Source of the DNA: [Clostridium] celerecrescens 18A
GTDB lineage: Bacteria > Bacillota > Clostridia > Lachnospirales > Lachnospiraceae
NCBI RefSeq assembly: GCF_002797975.1
Contig: NZ_PGET01000001.1
Span: 4,013,501-4,077,500 of the forward strand
Direction: 5' to 3'
DNA length: 64,000 nt
Below are positions 19,054 through 28,794 of the stretch, in pieces (the first letter of the stretch is position 1; each line of letters begins with the position of its first letter). Both the position numbers and the translations under genes were made by a program. Below the pieces are notes generated by a model. That model searched no databases and was not told the origin of the DNA. It saw only the letters and a program-made list of their open reading frames with translations.

Positions 19054-20778
19054 TTATCTCACCACCTTAAACTTGTATCCAAATTTTGTTTTATCTAGAA
19101 TTGCTCTTTTCCCATTTTCTGAAACAATCATAATATTCTCACTAGCCGATCCCGTTTTTAAAACCTTAGAAACAAAACTAATAAAGTCAGCATGATTATT
19201 TCTATCCTCAGCCGTCTGAACATAGCCATCGTTCAATCTACTGATTAATTCAAATAATGAATAATCTATATCTAATGAGATAATTTCTTTCGTCTTTACA
19301 TCTTCAAAGCACAACATTATAATTGGCGTAAAACGTTGTAGACTATTATCTCCATTACTAGATGGTACATTTTCAAGAAACGCCTCAAATTTTACATTTT
19401 CATATAGTTCAAATCCTTTACTCTCACTCAATCTGATATTTGAATCCGCTTCACTTCCACACCACTGTACAACACCCTTTTCAACCATGTCATATATAGA
19501 TTGGAGTTTTCCTTTCTTTCCTGAGTTATAATAATAAAGATCTTTTAAGAAACTCTCATAAACCTTATCAGAATTCTCCGCATTCATTATTTTTGAAATA
19601 CGAACAAGAATATTAAACATTTGAGCCTTTAATGCCCGATTGTAATTCAACTTATTCAAACTTTCCTTTGTACATAATACAGAAGAATATGCACTCCCCC
19701 CAATTGCCTCTTTTATAGACTCAGAGATATCCGAAGATACATAATAGAAGATGGCCATTGTATCCGCTATTTCAGTTCTAACCAATAATGGATCATACTC
19801 TCTAAGAAAGTTCATTAAATTCGACAAATCGCCATAATCAAACATTAAAGAGGGGGTAATACCACCAATATATTCTTTAAGATAATCTTCCGTATTAACT
19901 GATGCATCCGCTAACTTTTTGTAACTAAAATCATGTGCAACAATAATATCATAAATATAGTTCAAGATTTCTCTCGTAGTCAATATCTCCTTATCCTTTA
20001 TTGTTGTCTTTACTAAAATTTCGGCCACAAAACTTCTAGCTGCTTCTTCTGACATAAAAGCGTAATTATGTCTAACTGGACAATTTAACGCCATTGGGCA
20101 TTGAGCACACTTGCTCTGATAACACTCATAAAAAGGGTTTTTTTCATTATTTGTAAAAATTTTAGAAAGAATATCACTGATAAATTGGGGATCCACGCCA
20201 TTCTCAGTTAAATAATACATATGATAATCTGAAAAACTTACATGTTGAAAACTACTTGTCGCATCATATATATTTTCATTTATTTGAGATGTGAGAATAT
20301 TACTCTTCATGGCATATTCGCGTAGCATTGCATATTGTTTTCCGTATTCTGACTCGATAAAGTTACTTAAAACGCCCAAATTTATTGCCATTATAATATT
20401 CTGACCTGGCAGATTAATGTTTGCGTCGGAAAAACCATTTAAAACATCATTCAGCGTTTCTATGGCCGTCTTGAAAGGCGCACTACTCTCAGTGGCATCG
20501 TTATAAACACAATATCCATCAAGCAATTTCTCTTCATCCAAGTTCTTTAAATATGAAAGCAAATGTGATTTTCCATCACCAGCACTTCCACATAGAAGTA
20601 CAAGTGTCTTCTTTCCAGATTCATTGATTTTTTTCAATATTACTTTAAGGTCTACCTCTACAGGTCGCGATATATGCATATACGCTTTAAAGTCATCAAA
20701 TTTTCCAATATTATCTATTGACTCATTTGAAGACTTTCTAAGTTTATTCAGCTCATCTACAAACTCACATTTCCCCAT
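19054..20778 (-). CDS. dptF: Phosphorothioation-dependent restriction protein DptF
   Basis: A 574-residue P-loop protein with Walker A CGSAGDGKSHLL near residues 63-74. The cysteines C-X2-C-X5-C in KCAQCPMALNCPVRHNY could bind a metal or cluster. It is the first gene of the leftward dptF-dptG-dptH-dndB-C-D-E-A unit. The ATG at 20778 was chosen over a GTG at 20787 because the AAGGTGAG site would be too close to the GTG. Together with DptG and DptH it restricts unmodified DNA. Confidence 0.9.
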   Translation of the reverse strand: MGKCEFVDELNKLRKSSNESIDNIGKFDDFKAYMHISRPVEVDLKVILKKINESGKKTLVLLCGSAGDGKSHLLSYLKNLDEEKLLDGYCVYNDATESSAPFKTAIETLNDVLNGFSDANINLPGQNIIMAINLGVLSNFIESEYGKQYAMLREYAMKSNILTSQINENIYDATSSFQHVSFSDYHMYYLTENGVDPQFISDILSKIFTNNEKNPFYECYQSKCAQCPMALNCPVRHNYAFMSEEAARSFVAEILVKTTIKDKEILTTREILNYIYDIIVAHDFSYKKLADASVNTEDYLKEYIGGITPSLMFDYGDLSNLMNFLREYDPLLVRTEIADTMAIFYYVSSDISESIKEAIGGSAYSSVLCTKESLNKLNYNRALKAQMFNILVRISKIMNAENSDKVYESFLKDLYYYNSGKKGKLQSIYDMVEKGVVQWCGSEADSNIRLSESKGFELYENVKFEAFLENVPSSNGDNSLQRFTPIIMLCFEDVKTKEIISLDIDYSLFELISRLNDGYVQTAEDRNNHADFISFVSKVLKTGSASENIMIVSENGKRAILDKTKFGYKFKVVR

Positions 20779-21394
20779 TTTTTTCACTCACCTTTTTATT
20801 ATTAAAACTACGTCTTCTATTCTCTAAGCCAGTGTTTTACATTTTTTAATTATCAAAAATCAAACGAGCTCATTTCTATTCATTCTTCATAAAGTACCAA
20901 GACTAATCTTTATTTGCTTACAAAGCTCATAATTTTATCCACTATGCAACAAATCAACATATAATTTTTCACATCCATTTCTATTATACTTTCATTCGTT
21001 TAATATCACAATAAATAATCACACTTTTCTCAATACTATCAAATTTATAATATTCTCAAAAATTATTTCCGGCCTAACATTTTCTGTAACCAGAAAATAA
21101 TCTTTCAATAACGTCTCCATAGTATTCAGTGGAAAAACATAAAGGAACTCATCAAAAAACACTGGATAAAAGCTGAAAACATCAAAAAATGAGGTAATTA
21201 ATCAGATTGATTGAATAAAAATACTAAGATCCATGTGAACCGGAATACGAGAATAAGCTTAATCCTATTTTTTTGTAAGTTAAGGAACTTCCTATTTTCG
21301 TTATTACACCCCGCTGCATTTAGAGCTAGAAAACCTATGATTTCCTATCTTTACTATTCAATATAATCAATATAAAAAATTACTCGTGCATTAA
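20779..21394. other. AT-rich intergenic region upstream of the dpt-dnd operon
   Basis: About 615 bases without a credible gene on either strand. It must contain the promoter of the leftward dptF operon, but I could not identify convincing -35/-10 boxes because the DNA is uniformly AT-rich. I saw no repeats or tRNA-like structures here. Confidence 0.5.
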
Positions 21395-22783
21395 TTATAT
21401 TTCAAATTCATTATATAAAATGGAATACTCCTCTTGTTCAATCAAGCTCCATCTATATTGGGGCTTTTGTGGAATATCGTACATATTAAAAGGATTCTTT
21501 AGTACCTCTCGAAATCTCAAAGCATTTTCTTTCTCAATCATTAATATATTTTTTAAATCTTCAATACTTATAACTGGTACTTCACCTAATTTTGAAAAGT
21601 AACTATTTCCTGTAATTATCACGTAAAATATTTCTTTAATCTGAATTTTTTTACTCACAATTTTTTCTCTCTTCAAATTAGAAAACAACAAATAGTCGTC
21701 CTCCGTAATAGCTACCCTACAAGCATTTATTTGTTCAATAGCTTTTCTAATTATACATTCCGCCTTCCATAGTTGAAATGGTTTTCTATTACAATGAGCA
21801 ACCTTTATTTGTCCAAGAATCACTTTCCCATCTTTGTATGCAACAAGATCAAAATCTGTTTTCTTTACTTTTAATCCTGATTGTAAAACCTCCCAACCGC
21901 ACTCATTAGTTATAGACTTAACTACATTTTCAAAGACATTCTTTCCAAAAAAATCCACTTCTTCTCCTAGTATTTTTGACCCTTTGGCATTTAATGCAAT
22001 ATTCCTTGATTCTTCAAAAACATTATAATCTTCATCAAACATCCACTTGGCAATAATGATATTTTCTCCAACCCGAAAATAAAGATGTTCGCAAAAATCA
22101 GACAAAAAGTCAGAATTCTTAAATACAATATTATATACTGTCAAAAATTCTTCATCTGTAATTTTATCTCCAAAACAAATATTTTTTTTAATTTCTTTAT
22201 AATGTATGGAACGATACATACCTGATTGAGTCATAATTAAAAATAACACTTCAATGTAGAGATATAATAATATAGATACTATAACAGATGCCGTATACTT
22301 CATTTCATAATGACGTAGCAGAATATCAAGCATATTTTCTCCCAAAAATTGTCTATCCAGCATTCCATTCATCCAACTTTTTAATATTTTACCATCTTCC
22401 TCAAAATAACATTTTTTACATATATAGCATTCATAAAACTGATATATTAAATCCTTTTTCCAGTCTTTAACCGCCATACGTTCAGCGGCAACTGTGCCAT
22501 AATAGGCCGATCCCAACATTAACCTATAACTATATTCTGGCTTTTTCATACGTAATTGAACTTCAGGCCTGTTCTCTATAACTTCTATTTTCTCAACATC
22601 CTCTTTAAGGTAGCTAATATCATCAAACTTTTCAGCAATACAGCCACACTTTATCGCTTCTGAATAAATTGACTCAATTAACTTTTCTTTACATAAATAA
22701 ATACTCTCAGCAATTTCTATTTTGCCCTGCGCTTCACTCCACGCTGTATCGTCAGGCAATACACCAGTTGCTAATTTAATCAA
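21395..22783 (-). CDS. Membrane-associated protein with Mrr-like PD-(D/E)XK nuclease domain
   Basis: A 462-residue protein. A hydrophobic segment at about 163-184 could span the membrane. A cysteine pair, CYICKKC, lies near residue 120. The C-terminal domain has NVFENVV (Glu 285), KKTDFDLVAY (Asp 310/312) and ILGQIKVAH (Gln 325, Lys 327). This E-D-QxK pattern is that of Mrr-type restriction endonuclease folds. The TTG start at 22783 overlaps the stop of the upstream 128-residue partner (TTGA), and no nearby ATG fits. It lies just upstream of the phosphorothioation locus. A defence nuclease is an inference; the target is unknown. Confidence 0.6.
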   Translation of the reverse strand: MIKLATGVLPDDTAWSEAQGKIEIAESIYLCKEKLIESIYSEAIKCGCIAEKFDDISYLKEDVEKIEVIENRPEVQLRMKKPEYSYRLMLGSAYYGTVAAERMAVKDWKKDLIYQFYECYICKKCYFEEDGKILKSWMNGMLDRQFLGENMLDILLRHYEMKYTASVIVSILLYLYIEVLFLIMTQSGMYRSIHYKEIKKNICFGDKITDEEFLTVYNIVFKNSDFLSDFCEHLYFRVGENIIIAKWMFDEDYNVFEESRNIALNAKGSKILGEEVDFFGKNVFENVVKSITNECGWEVLQSGLKVKKTDFDLVAYKDGKVILGQIKVAHCNRKPFQLWKAECIIRKAIEQINACRVAITEDDYLLFSNLKREKIVSKKIQIKEIFYVIITGNSYFSKLGEVPVISIEDLKNILMIEKENALRFREVLKNPFNMYDIPQKPQYRWSLIEQEEYSILYNEFEI

Positions 22784-23166
22784 GAGTTTTTAGGATATCC
22801 AATAATACTGGGGTTATCCATTGCGAACATACCGACACATACTAAAAAAATAAATAAAGAATCAAATCCCTCTTGTATCTGTTGACTAATTTTATACTGA
22901 ATTCTATTTATTACTGGAAATATTTCTTTTATAAAATATATATAATTCTTTACATTATCTGGCCTATTATATGTTATTAGTTCATATATCTCTTCTTTTT
23001 CTCTTTGATCAATTTTATTTGACAAATAAATCTTTAATAACATTTTTTGATTAAGCAATTCCTCAAAAGGAATATCCACAATGTTCTGCATTATATAGCT
23101 AGTAAGCTCAGTTTCACATTCTACTGGATTATTAATATATTTTTTAATTTTTTCTATGCTCCTCAT
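22780..23166 (-). CDS. Small partner of the Mrr-like nuclease gene
   Basis: A 128-residue protein of unknown family. The ATG at 23166 (MRSIEKIKKY) has GGGG five bases upstream; an ATG at 23205 would add 13 residues. It is rich in Lys, Glu and Ile and looks helical, with a hydrophobic C-terminal stretch SLFIFLVCVGMFAM that could be a membrane helix. The stop overlaps the start of the nuclease gene, so the two are translationally coupled. It may be a regulator, antitoxin-like partner or sensor; nothing in the sequence decides this. Confidence 0.55.
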   Translation of the reverse strand: MRSIEKIKKYINNPVECETELTSYIMQNIVDIPFEELLNQKMLLKIYLSNKIDQREKEEIYELITYNRPDNVKNYIYFIKEIFPVINRIQYKISQQIQEGFDSLFIFLVCVGMFAMDNPSIIGYPKNS

Positions 23167-23290
23167 TTTTACCCCATTATACTCCTCTCTTGTAAATATC
23201 TGCATTTATTTGTACCATTATAAGTTGTTAAACAGCAATATCAATTCATATCATATAACTGGCTAATCAGAACAGCTTCCTTATATGTAT

Positions 23291-23509
23291 CTAACGTTCC
23301 GAAGCTCTGTTTATCGCTCCCATGAATGCAGGAAAGTATAATCGAAAACTCCTCCAGAAACCATTTCCACCAATCCGCATTCCACCACTAAAATCAATTC
23401 CAACATCTCCCAATATAATCAATATGTCTTCACGTTTCGTCTGAAAATGTTCACAGAACGCTTCTTCCCATTTAAACTGTCCATAGGTATCCCCAGTAAT
23501 ATAAATCAT
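23291..23509 (-). pseudogene. Truncated metallophosphoesterase fragment
   Basis: Seventy-two codons starting at ATG 23509 (AAAGGA upstream) encode MIYITGDTYGQF and, further on, ILIILGDVGIDF. These are the first two metal-binding blocks of calcineurin-like phosphoesterases, normally GDTHG and LGD-(A/V)-GI. The family is usually about 230 residues or longer, whereas this stops after about 72. In addition, the metal-ligand His of the first block is Tyr. It is almost certainly a non-functional remnant. Confidence 0.65.
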
Positions 23510-23635
23510 ACCCAAATTCCTTTCCGGATGATTACCTTTCGGTCGACATCTTAATTATATCATACTTTATTTACAAAACGAAAAAGTTGTCTTATATTCT
23601 CCTTTTACAGAAAAAAATAAATTTTCCCCATATAT

Positions 23636-23664
23636 TGCCCCCTATGGCTCTCAACCATAGGGGA
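23636..23664 (-). terminator. Terminator after the DUF5688 gene
   Basis: Inverted repeat CCCCTATGG and CCATAGGGG with a 7-base loop, 27 bases downstream of the DUF5688 stop on the minus strand. A loose T-rich stretch follows further on. Confidence 0.55.
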
Positions 23665-23690
23665 CAACAATTAACACACATTCATCTATT

Positions 23691-24617
23691 TTATTCTATA
23701 AGACTAATCCTACAATCTCGACGAGAATATTTATATACCCCATCAGAAAGGACATCCTCTTCCGGTACCTCATTCCTATTTATCTGACTGACCATTTCCT
23801 GCAATTCTCCATAATCCATATCTCCCTTATCCGGAAGCAATATGACTTCATGCACACTGGAGGGAAGTATAATAACATCAGCATTTTGCTCCTCAGCAAA
23901 CTTCTTTAAACAGTCCTCATATAAAAGGCATCCAGCTCCATTAATCTGCTTTTTATTCGAAAGCACATACAAGTGTGGTTTCTGCGAATCAAAATCCAAA
24001 AAATCTTCTACCATCTCCTCCATTTCCAATTCCTCTAAACGCCCCTTCAAAATATCGCACATAATCTCTTTCATCGTTTTAATTTTCGGCGGCAGCAATA
24101 TGGGAGTATTTCTCATTGCCAGACGATACAGTTCCTCTTTCTCCACTCCCCAAGGCTCCATATGAGAATTGTGAATCAAAGCCGTCATTTGCCCTCCTTT
24201 GTGCTCATCAAGAATCAGATAGAATACCACTGCAAGATCCAGAAATTCAATATATGGAACATCCTTTAAAAGCTCCTTATTCTTTTCCCTCTGGATCAGC
24301 TTAAAAGCCACTTTATCCTCCAGATTATTAAAATTCAAAAGCGCTCTCATGTCGCCAAAAACCACGTCATTATTCTCGTTATACGCAGATAGAATATCTT
24401 CTAGGATTTCCTGCAGTGACATACCATGGGTAAAATGCATATAGTATGAATTTAAGTAAATTGTGGGAGCGATATTTTTACTTGCCTTCCCAATAATCAG
24501 CCCATCCAGCACAATTCCGTTATTTTTTGTTATCTTCTGAATCCGAATCTTATAATCACTACCAAATCTTTTCTGCACTGCTGCTCTAACTTCCTCTAAA
24601 AACTGATTGTAATTCAT
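23691..24617 (-). CDS. DUF5688 family protein
   Basis: A 308-residue protein. The ATG at 24617 is preceded by GGAGG with 8-base spacing. The start MNYNQFLEEVRAAVQ, the NNGIVLDGLII segment and the later QINGAGCLLYED and IILPSSVHEVILLP are features I recognise from DUF5688 proteins, which are frequent on mobile elements and plasmids of gut Clostridia. No enzymatic motif is visible and the function is unknown. It is monocistronic, ended by a hairpin at 23636-23664. Confidence 0.8.
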   Translation of the reverse strand: MNYNQFLEEVRAAVQKRFGSDYKIRIQKITKNNGIVLDGLIIGKASKNIAPTIYLNSYYMHFTHGMSLQEILEDILSAYNENNDVVFGDMRALLNFNNLEDKVAFKLIQREKNKELLKDVPYIEFLDLAVVFYLILDEHKGGQMTALIHNSHMEPWGVEKEELYRLAMRNTPILLPPKIKTMKEIMCDILKGRLEELEMEEMVEDFLDFDSQKPHLYVLSNKKQINGAGCLLYEDCLKKFAEEQNADVIILPSSVHEVILLPDKGDMDYGELQEMVSQINRNEVPEEDVLSDGVYKYSRRDCRISLIE

Positions 24618-24810
24618 TTGTTCTTCCTCCATTATCTTTCTCGCATTTTTAACAACAAAAAGAAGCATCTCCTTAGAAATGCCTCTGGCAAAAAACTCAT
24701 GTATTCATTTACCCACTTCACATAGCCAATCTCACATTTATTTACCAATGCAAAATAAAGCGGCATAATAGAAGCTATAATCTCAACTCAAACTACAACT
24801 TCTCCCCTAC

Positions 24811-26184
24811 TCAAGACTTCTCTTCATTCTCTCTTTCATAATCAAACCGAACTCTTCCCACCAGATAAATAGGCACGGTTATCTTCCGAACTGCCATACC
24901 GCCATAAGTATCCCCTTTCAGGAAATAAACAGCCTCTACCTTTTCATTTTTTAAAAGCTGCTGCACTGTATCTGTTTCTGATTTCTCAGCCTCTACCTCC
25001 ACGCCATAGCTATTATCATTTTTCCAGCGTTTTATAAGGAAATCAATTTCCCCGTCCTTATACGTTCCAAACATTGGAGCTATTCCTGTTATCTCAAAGC
25101 CCCTGATACGTTTTAACAACTCAATATACACAAAATTTTTACTTATCATTTCCCTTAGAGCAGGCAAATCTGCTCCTGCTGCATCCAGAAAATATCTGCA
25201 TACTCCAACATCCTGAAAATTAAGACGATTATACAAAGATACATTTACGGGATCACATTCATTGGCCTTATCACAATAACCTATGATATCTGAACGATAT
25301 AGCCAGTCTATAACTGCACAAATACTTTTCTTCATGGTTCTATTGCTTTTTCCATTATAAATAATACGAGATAATTCTGTAATTAAATCACCATGCTCCT
25401 TTTTCTCCCGGGCAGAAAGCTGTGCAATTGCAGGAAATATCTGCTCCAGCAAAATCATTTCCTGTATACCGCCTAAGTATCTTTTTGATTCTTCTATAAA
25501 AGTCCTTATAATCTGCGTCAAAACTTTTTTGCATTCTTGCGTATCCTGGGTTTCCATATAACAATTTATGACATCCGGATAGCCGCCTATTTCACAATAT
25601 ATCTTATAATATTCTTTTAGTTCATCATATTGTTCGGGATTACTGGAACCAAGCAGATCAACGTCATTGTAAAGCTTCCGTTTCCCAAATGCCTCAACAA
25701 ATTCTTCGAATGACAACGTATTAAGTATCAAATTCTCTGTGTCTCCTGCTGAAAGAAAATACCCCTTTTCCAATGTCTTTCCTAAGTAACTGCCTGCAAC
25801 TATAAAATGACATACAAAATCTCTTGAAAATCCTCTGATTTTGGAATACACTTTTGCTGATTCCTGAATCTCATCTATAACAATAATCGTGTCTTTGTTA
25901 TCCTCGAACCGGGAATCGAACAATCGGATAGCCTCTTGCAGCGCCTTTTCTATCCGCGGCTCTCCGGGCTTCCAGGCAGATGCCTGTTCCATACAAGCAA
26001 GAAATTGTTCACCGGACAGCTGAGCCATATTAATATAGATATAAACTTTATAATTATCTCTGGCAAATTTATCCAGAATAAATGTCTTTCCAGTCTGTCT
26101 GGAACCTTTTAATTCCAGGACCTTACCGCTGTCACGCTGCTTCCACCGAAGCAGATCATAGTAAATATTTCGTTTCAGTTCCAC
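24811..26184 (-). CDS. AAA ATPase with DUF4143-like C-terminus
   Basis: About 457 residues. Walker A is ELKGSRQTGKTF; Walker B is TIIVIDEIQES. The C-terminal half ends in a nuclease-like region with YKDGEIDFLIKR and GVEVEAEKS, typical of this widespread family of ATPases whose role is poorly defined. A GTG at 26184 is the best start: GGAGG is 9 bases upstream, and the resulting MELKRNIYYDLL is the usual family start. The ATG at 26193 touches the ribosome site. Similar in architecture to the ATPase at 53492, but not closely related in sequence. Confidence 0.82.
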   Translation of the reverse strand: MELKRNIYYDLLRWKQRDSGKVLELKGSRQTGKTFILDKFARDNYKVYIYINMAQLSGEQFLACMEQASAWKPGEPRIEKALQEAIRLFDSRFEDNKDTIIVIDEIQESAKVYSKIRGFSRDFVCHFIVAGSYLGKTLEKGYFLSAGDTENLILNTLSFEEFVEAFGKRKLYNDVDLLGSSNPEQYDELKEYYKIYCEIGGYPDVINCYMETQDTQECKKVLTQIIRTFIEESKRYLGGIQEMILLEQIFPAIAQLSAREKKEHGDLITELSRIIYNGKSNRTMKKSICAVIDWLYRSDIIGYCDKANECDPVNVSLYNRLNFQDVGVCRYFLDAAGADLPALREMISKNFVYIELLKRIRGFEITGIAPMFGTYKDGEIDFLIKRWKNDNSYGVEVEAEKSETDTVQQLLKNEKVEAVYFLKGDTYGGMAVRKITVPIYLVGRVRFDYERENEEKS

Positions 26185-26302
26185 CAGAGCCATCCTCCTT
26201 TTCCAATATTTCTACTGTAACACACCACAACCCTAATTCAAATTCTTTTCAGTAAAATATATTACTGAACTCCTTATCTTTCATTATAGAAGCTTCCCTT
26301 TC

Positions 26303-26569
26303 TCAAAACTTTAAAAATACCTTTAGAACCCTGGCTCCATCTTTCATACCGGCAAGATACAGATAACGATTTTCTTCTGCCGACTGCATGACCCATTCAT
26401 CCCAAAACTGCTCCATAGCAACTTTTGATTCCTCATCCAAACGTTCAAGAATATCTTTCATCTTGTGGTTTAACTCCCTTTCCTCATGAAGGGTTTCATC
26501 AGAACGTGCATTTAACAGCATCTCAATACGGTCACAAATGATCTGTTCCAATAAATCTTCCAAATTCAT
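26303..26569 (-). CDS. Hypothetical protein, helical
   Basis: An 88-residue protein, MNLEDLLEQIICD at the start, mostly charged and helical, ending in NRYLYLAGMKDGARVLKVF. The ending recalls the small DUF6809-type helical proteins of Clostridia, but this is only a resemblance. The ATG at 26569 follows AAGGTGATG; an ATG at 26626 would run through the terminator of the upstream gene. No function assigned. Confidence 0.6.
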   Translation of the reverse strand: MNLEDLLEQIICDRIEMLLNARSDETLHEERELNHKMKDILERLDEESKVAMEQFWDEWVMQSAEENRYLYLAGMKDGARVLKVFLKF

Positions 26570-26598
26570 ATCATCACCTTTTCCTTTTTTGCAACTAA

Positions 26599-26632
26599 AA
26601 AAAGCCCCCGCAGTCTCATACCGCAAGGGCTA
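26599..26632 (-). terminator. Terminator after the zeta-like toxin gene
   Basis: On the minus strand, AGCCCTTGCGG, a 7-base loop, CTGCGGGGGCT and then a run of seven T: a classical rho-independent terminator, directly after the stop at 26636. Confidence 0.85.
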
Positions 26633-26635
26633 ATC

Positions 26636-27190
26636 CTATTGTACTCGTTGAAACCAATCCGGCACATTATGAGAAACACGGACCGGGATCCCATCTTTAT
26701 AGATGGCAATTCTTCTAAATTCCTTAGTATTATCATATAGAGAAGCCAGATTACACATAGGAAGAACAATCTTCAAGTTCTGGAATGTTTCCAGATATCG
26801 TTTCTCCACATCCTTATCCGGTATTCCATGCCCACCTTTTGATACACGGTAGGCAATCCTCTGTTTTGCCAATTCCACACAATCAACTCCAACATAATAA
26901 AGTTCAATGTAATATCCCTGATTCCTGGCTTTTTCTATGGTTCTAAAAATGGTCTTTCCACAGAGCGTTGTTTCCTGATTAAAGGAACTTCCGGTAGATA
27001 GACATTGATTCAATTCCTGAACAGCCCGTTTTCCAGCTTTCATAATATCACTGGTTATTTTCCAGTCCCCAAATGTTTTAAGAATTTCATCTGTATTTAT
27101 TCTAGGCATCTGATGATACTTGGGAAAAGTCTGATACAGCGTAGACTTCCCAGCCCCATTTACTCCTGCAAAAATAACATATCGTTTCAT
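26636..27190 (-). CDS. Zeta toxin-like P-loop kinase
   Basis: A 184-residue protein with Walker A FAGVNGAGKSTLYQTFP near the N-terminus. NTDEIL, the FNQETTLCG segment and the lid region IAYRVSKGGHGIPDKDV are all features of zeta-toxin kinases. These phosphorylate UDP-activated sugars of cell-wall synthesis and block growth when unneutralised. The ATG at 27190 overlaps the stop of a small upstream gene by one base, the arrangement expected of a toxin-antitoxin operon. The partner is shorter than classical epsilon antitoxins and not obviously related, so neutralisation is an inference. Confidence 0.82.
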   Translation of the reverse strand: MKRYVIFAGVNGAGKSTLYQTFPKYHQMPRINTDEILKTFGDWKITSDIMKAGKRAVQELNQCLSTGSSFNQETTLCGKTIFRTIEKARNQGYYIELYYVGVDCVELAKQRIAYRVSKGGHGIPDKDVEKRYLETFQNLKIVLPMCNLASLYDNTKEFRRIAIYKDGIPVRVSHNVPDWFQRVQ

Positions 27191-27369
27191 CAAAACCGAT
27201 TCTCCTCAATCACCTTTCTCTGTCTCTGCTGAAGGACAAGGTCACTGATCATAGAATAAAATTCCTGTTCTTCTTCCGTCTCCGCCCCAAGGATTAACTG
27301 TGTAGTCTCATCCGGATCTAATTTCATGCACTCTTTGTACAACATTTTCAAGGTTTCATTCGTTGACAT
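27190..27369 (-). CDS. Small antitoxin-like partner of the zeta toxin
   Basis: A 59-residue acidic protein: MSTNETLKMLYKEC at the start, LGAETEEEQEFYSMISD in the middle, ending VIEENRF. The start ATG at 27369 has AGGAGTG upstream. Its stop (TGA) shares one base with the ATG of the toxin gene. Predicted helical. Co-transcription and one-base coupling suggest an antitoxin or expression-coupling peptide. Similar short acidic proteins precede zeta-like genes in Firmicutes, but I cannot name a family. Confidence 0.6.
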   Translation of the reverse strand: MSTNETLKMLYKECMKLDPDETTQLILGAETEEEQEFYSMISDLVLQQRQRKVIEENRF

Positions 27370-27625
27370 ATCATCACTCCTTCCTTGTAAGTAAGTCCAT
27401 TATATCATAGGAGCATAATAAAATACAATGAGCGCTCGAACATTTGTATCAATTATGCCAGTACATATTTTGCTGCATGCTCTGTAAATCAGCCTTCCAT
27501 TTCGTTTTGCTTCTGCTCCATACTCAAGTCCATGCTTAGTTCCGCCTTAATTGTATCGTCCATATGCCATCATCAAAAATTCATTCACCTTAATTAAACC
27601 TTGTATTGTTGATACTCAAACTCAC

Positions 27626-27988
27626 CTATTTCCAGCACAAGGGGCATCCCGGGGCCATATAGCTTTGATATATTCGATTGCAGACAGGACAAATTGCTAA
27701 TTCCCCTATGCGAAACTGCTCATCAAGCCATGATTCCGGGTCTTGTCCATCTATACTTAAAAACATTTCCTCCGCTATCTCCTTCTGTCCCAGGCTCAGT
27801 TCGAGAAAATTCGCTCCGGTATACCGCCGTCCAGCAAGCTCCGGAATATAGCAAACTCCAGATAAAGAACAATAAAATGCCTCCGGGTTCTTATAAATAC
27901 CTCTCTTGGAAAAACATTTCTTTTGAAGTTGTCCTAATGCTATTGCATCATGAAAAATACGCCTATCACTCTGACTTCCCTTTATCAT
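27626..27988 (-). CDS. Hypothetical zinc-ribbon protein coupled to recT
   Basis: A 120-residue protein ending with CPVCNRIYQSYMAPGCPLCWK, a CXXC...CXXC zinc-binding pattern. The N-terminal part is unrecognised. The start overlaps the recT stop (ATGA), so it is translationally coupled. A role in recombination or DNA binding is suggested only by context. Confidence 0.65.
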   Translation of the reverse strand: MIKGSQSDRRIFHDAIALGQLQKKCFSKRGIYKNPEAFYCSLSGVCYIPELAGRRYTGANFLELSLGQKEIAEEMFLSIDGQDPESWLDEQFRIGELAICPVCNRIYQSYMAPGCPLCWK

Positions 27989-28794
27989 GCCACCTCACTG
28001 TTTTCCGATGTATCCGGCAGACACTCATTCCGTATCTCGCTCATATCAATGGAAAGCTGTGTTTTCACCGTTTCATCTAAGGTAATCGCTTTCTGAAAAT
28101 CTGACTTAATAGGTGCATATTTTAACAGCTGCTTAATCACCGTCTTTTTCGCCATCCCCTCATAATTATTCTTCCATGGACTGAAATCCGAAGTAAACGC
28201 TTTTGAATACTTAGTGGCATAAGCATCTACATAGCTTTTGCTCATAACTTCAAAGCGAAAGCCACCGTTATCCAGCCGGAAAATTGCGTAGAAAGCCCTG
28301 ATCTCTCCTGGCTCATCAAAAGATGGCCGATGGGTCAAAGACGGATGAAGCCCCAATTCATAAGAAAATTCATCATTTTCATACACCACCTGAGCCTCAA
28401 TGCTCTGCATCCTGTCATTGCGGTATGCCAAATCTATCAGTCCACGATATCCCAGCTGGAACTGACACTCCAATACCCCTTTATTTTTATATGGGATTAG
28501 ATAAGCCTGTCCCAGGGGCGTATTGGGTTCCAGCCCAAGCTGAGCCGCATTCATCAAAGCCGCAATAAAGCTCATTGGAGTGCATTCCCCAAGCTTAGGA
28601 GTATTATTAATCGCAGACAACGCCATACGCGTAAATCTTTCTGGCGTAAGTATACTGGGAAGCGCCCGTTTAATTTCCGGTTCAAGGGCCTTAACCATAT
28701 CAACGATTGTCATATTCTTTGTCAGCTTAACGGATTGACTTTGACTTCCGCCGCCTGCTGCCCTCTTCTCTAATTCCTGTTTTACATCTGACAT
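27985..28794 (-). CDS. recT: RecT-family single-strand annealing protein
   Basis: A 269-residue RecT recombinase that anneals complementary single strands during phage or mobile-element recombination. Visible signatures are MVKALEPEIKRALPSILTPERF, NTPKLGECTPMSFIAAL and AQLGLEPNTPLGQAYLIPY, all characteristic of the RecT core. It lies downstream of a YqaJ exonuclease gene on the same strand, the usual RecE/RecT-like pairing, with a Phd-like gene between them. Intact. Confidence 0.94.
   Translation of the reverse strand: MSDVKQELEKRAAGGGSQSQSVKLTKNMTIVDMVKALEPEIKRALPSILTPERFTRMALSAINNTPKLGECTPMSFIAALMNAAQLGLEPNTPLGQAYLIPYKNKGVLECQFQLGYRGLIDLAYRNDRMQSIEAQVVYENDEFSYELGLHPSLTHRPSFDEPGEIRAFYAIFRLDNGGFRFEVMSKSYVDAYATKYSKAFTSDFSPWKNNYEGMAKKTVIKQLLKYAPIKSDFQKAITLDETVKTQLSIDMSEIRNECLPDTSENSEVA

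Noticed and set aside
6123..20778. The dpt/dnd gene block as a novel system
   Set aside because: All eight genes match the known DndABCDE-DptFGH phosphorothioation modification-restriction system; only the palindrome and the terminal position of dndA are worth a second look.
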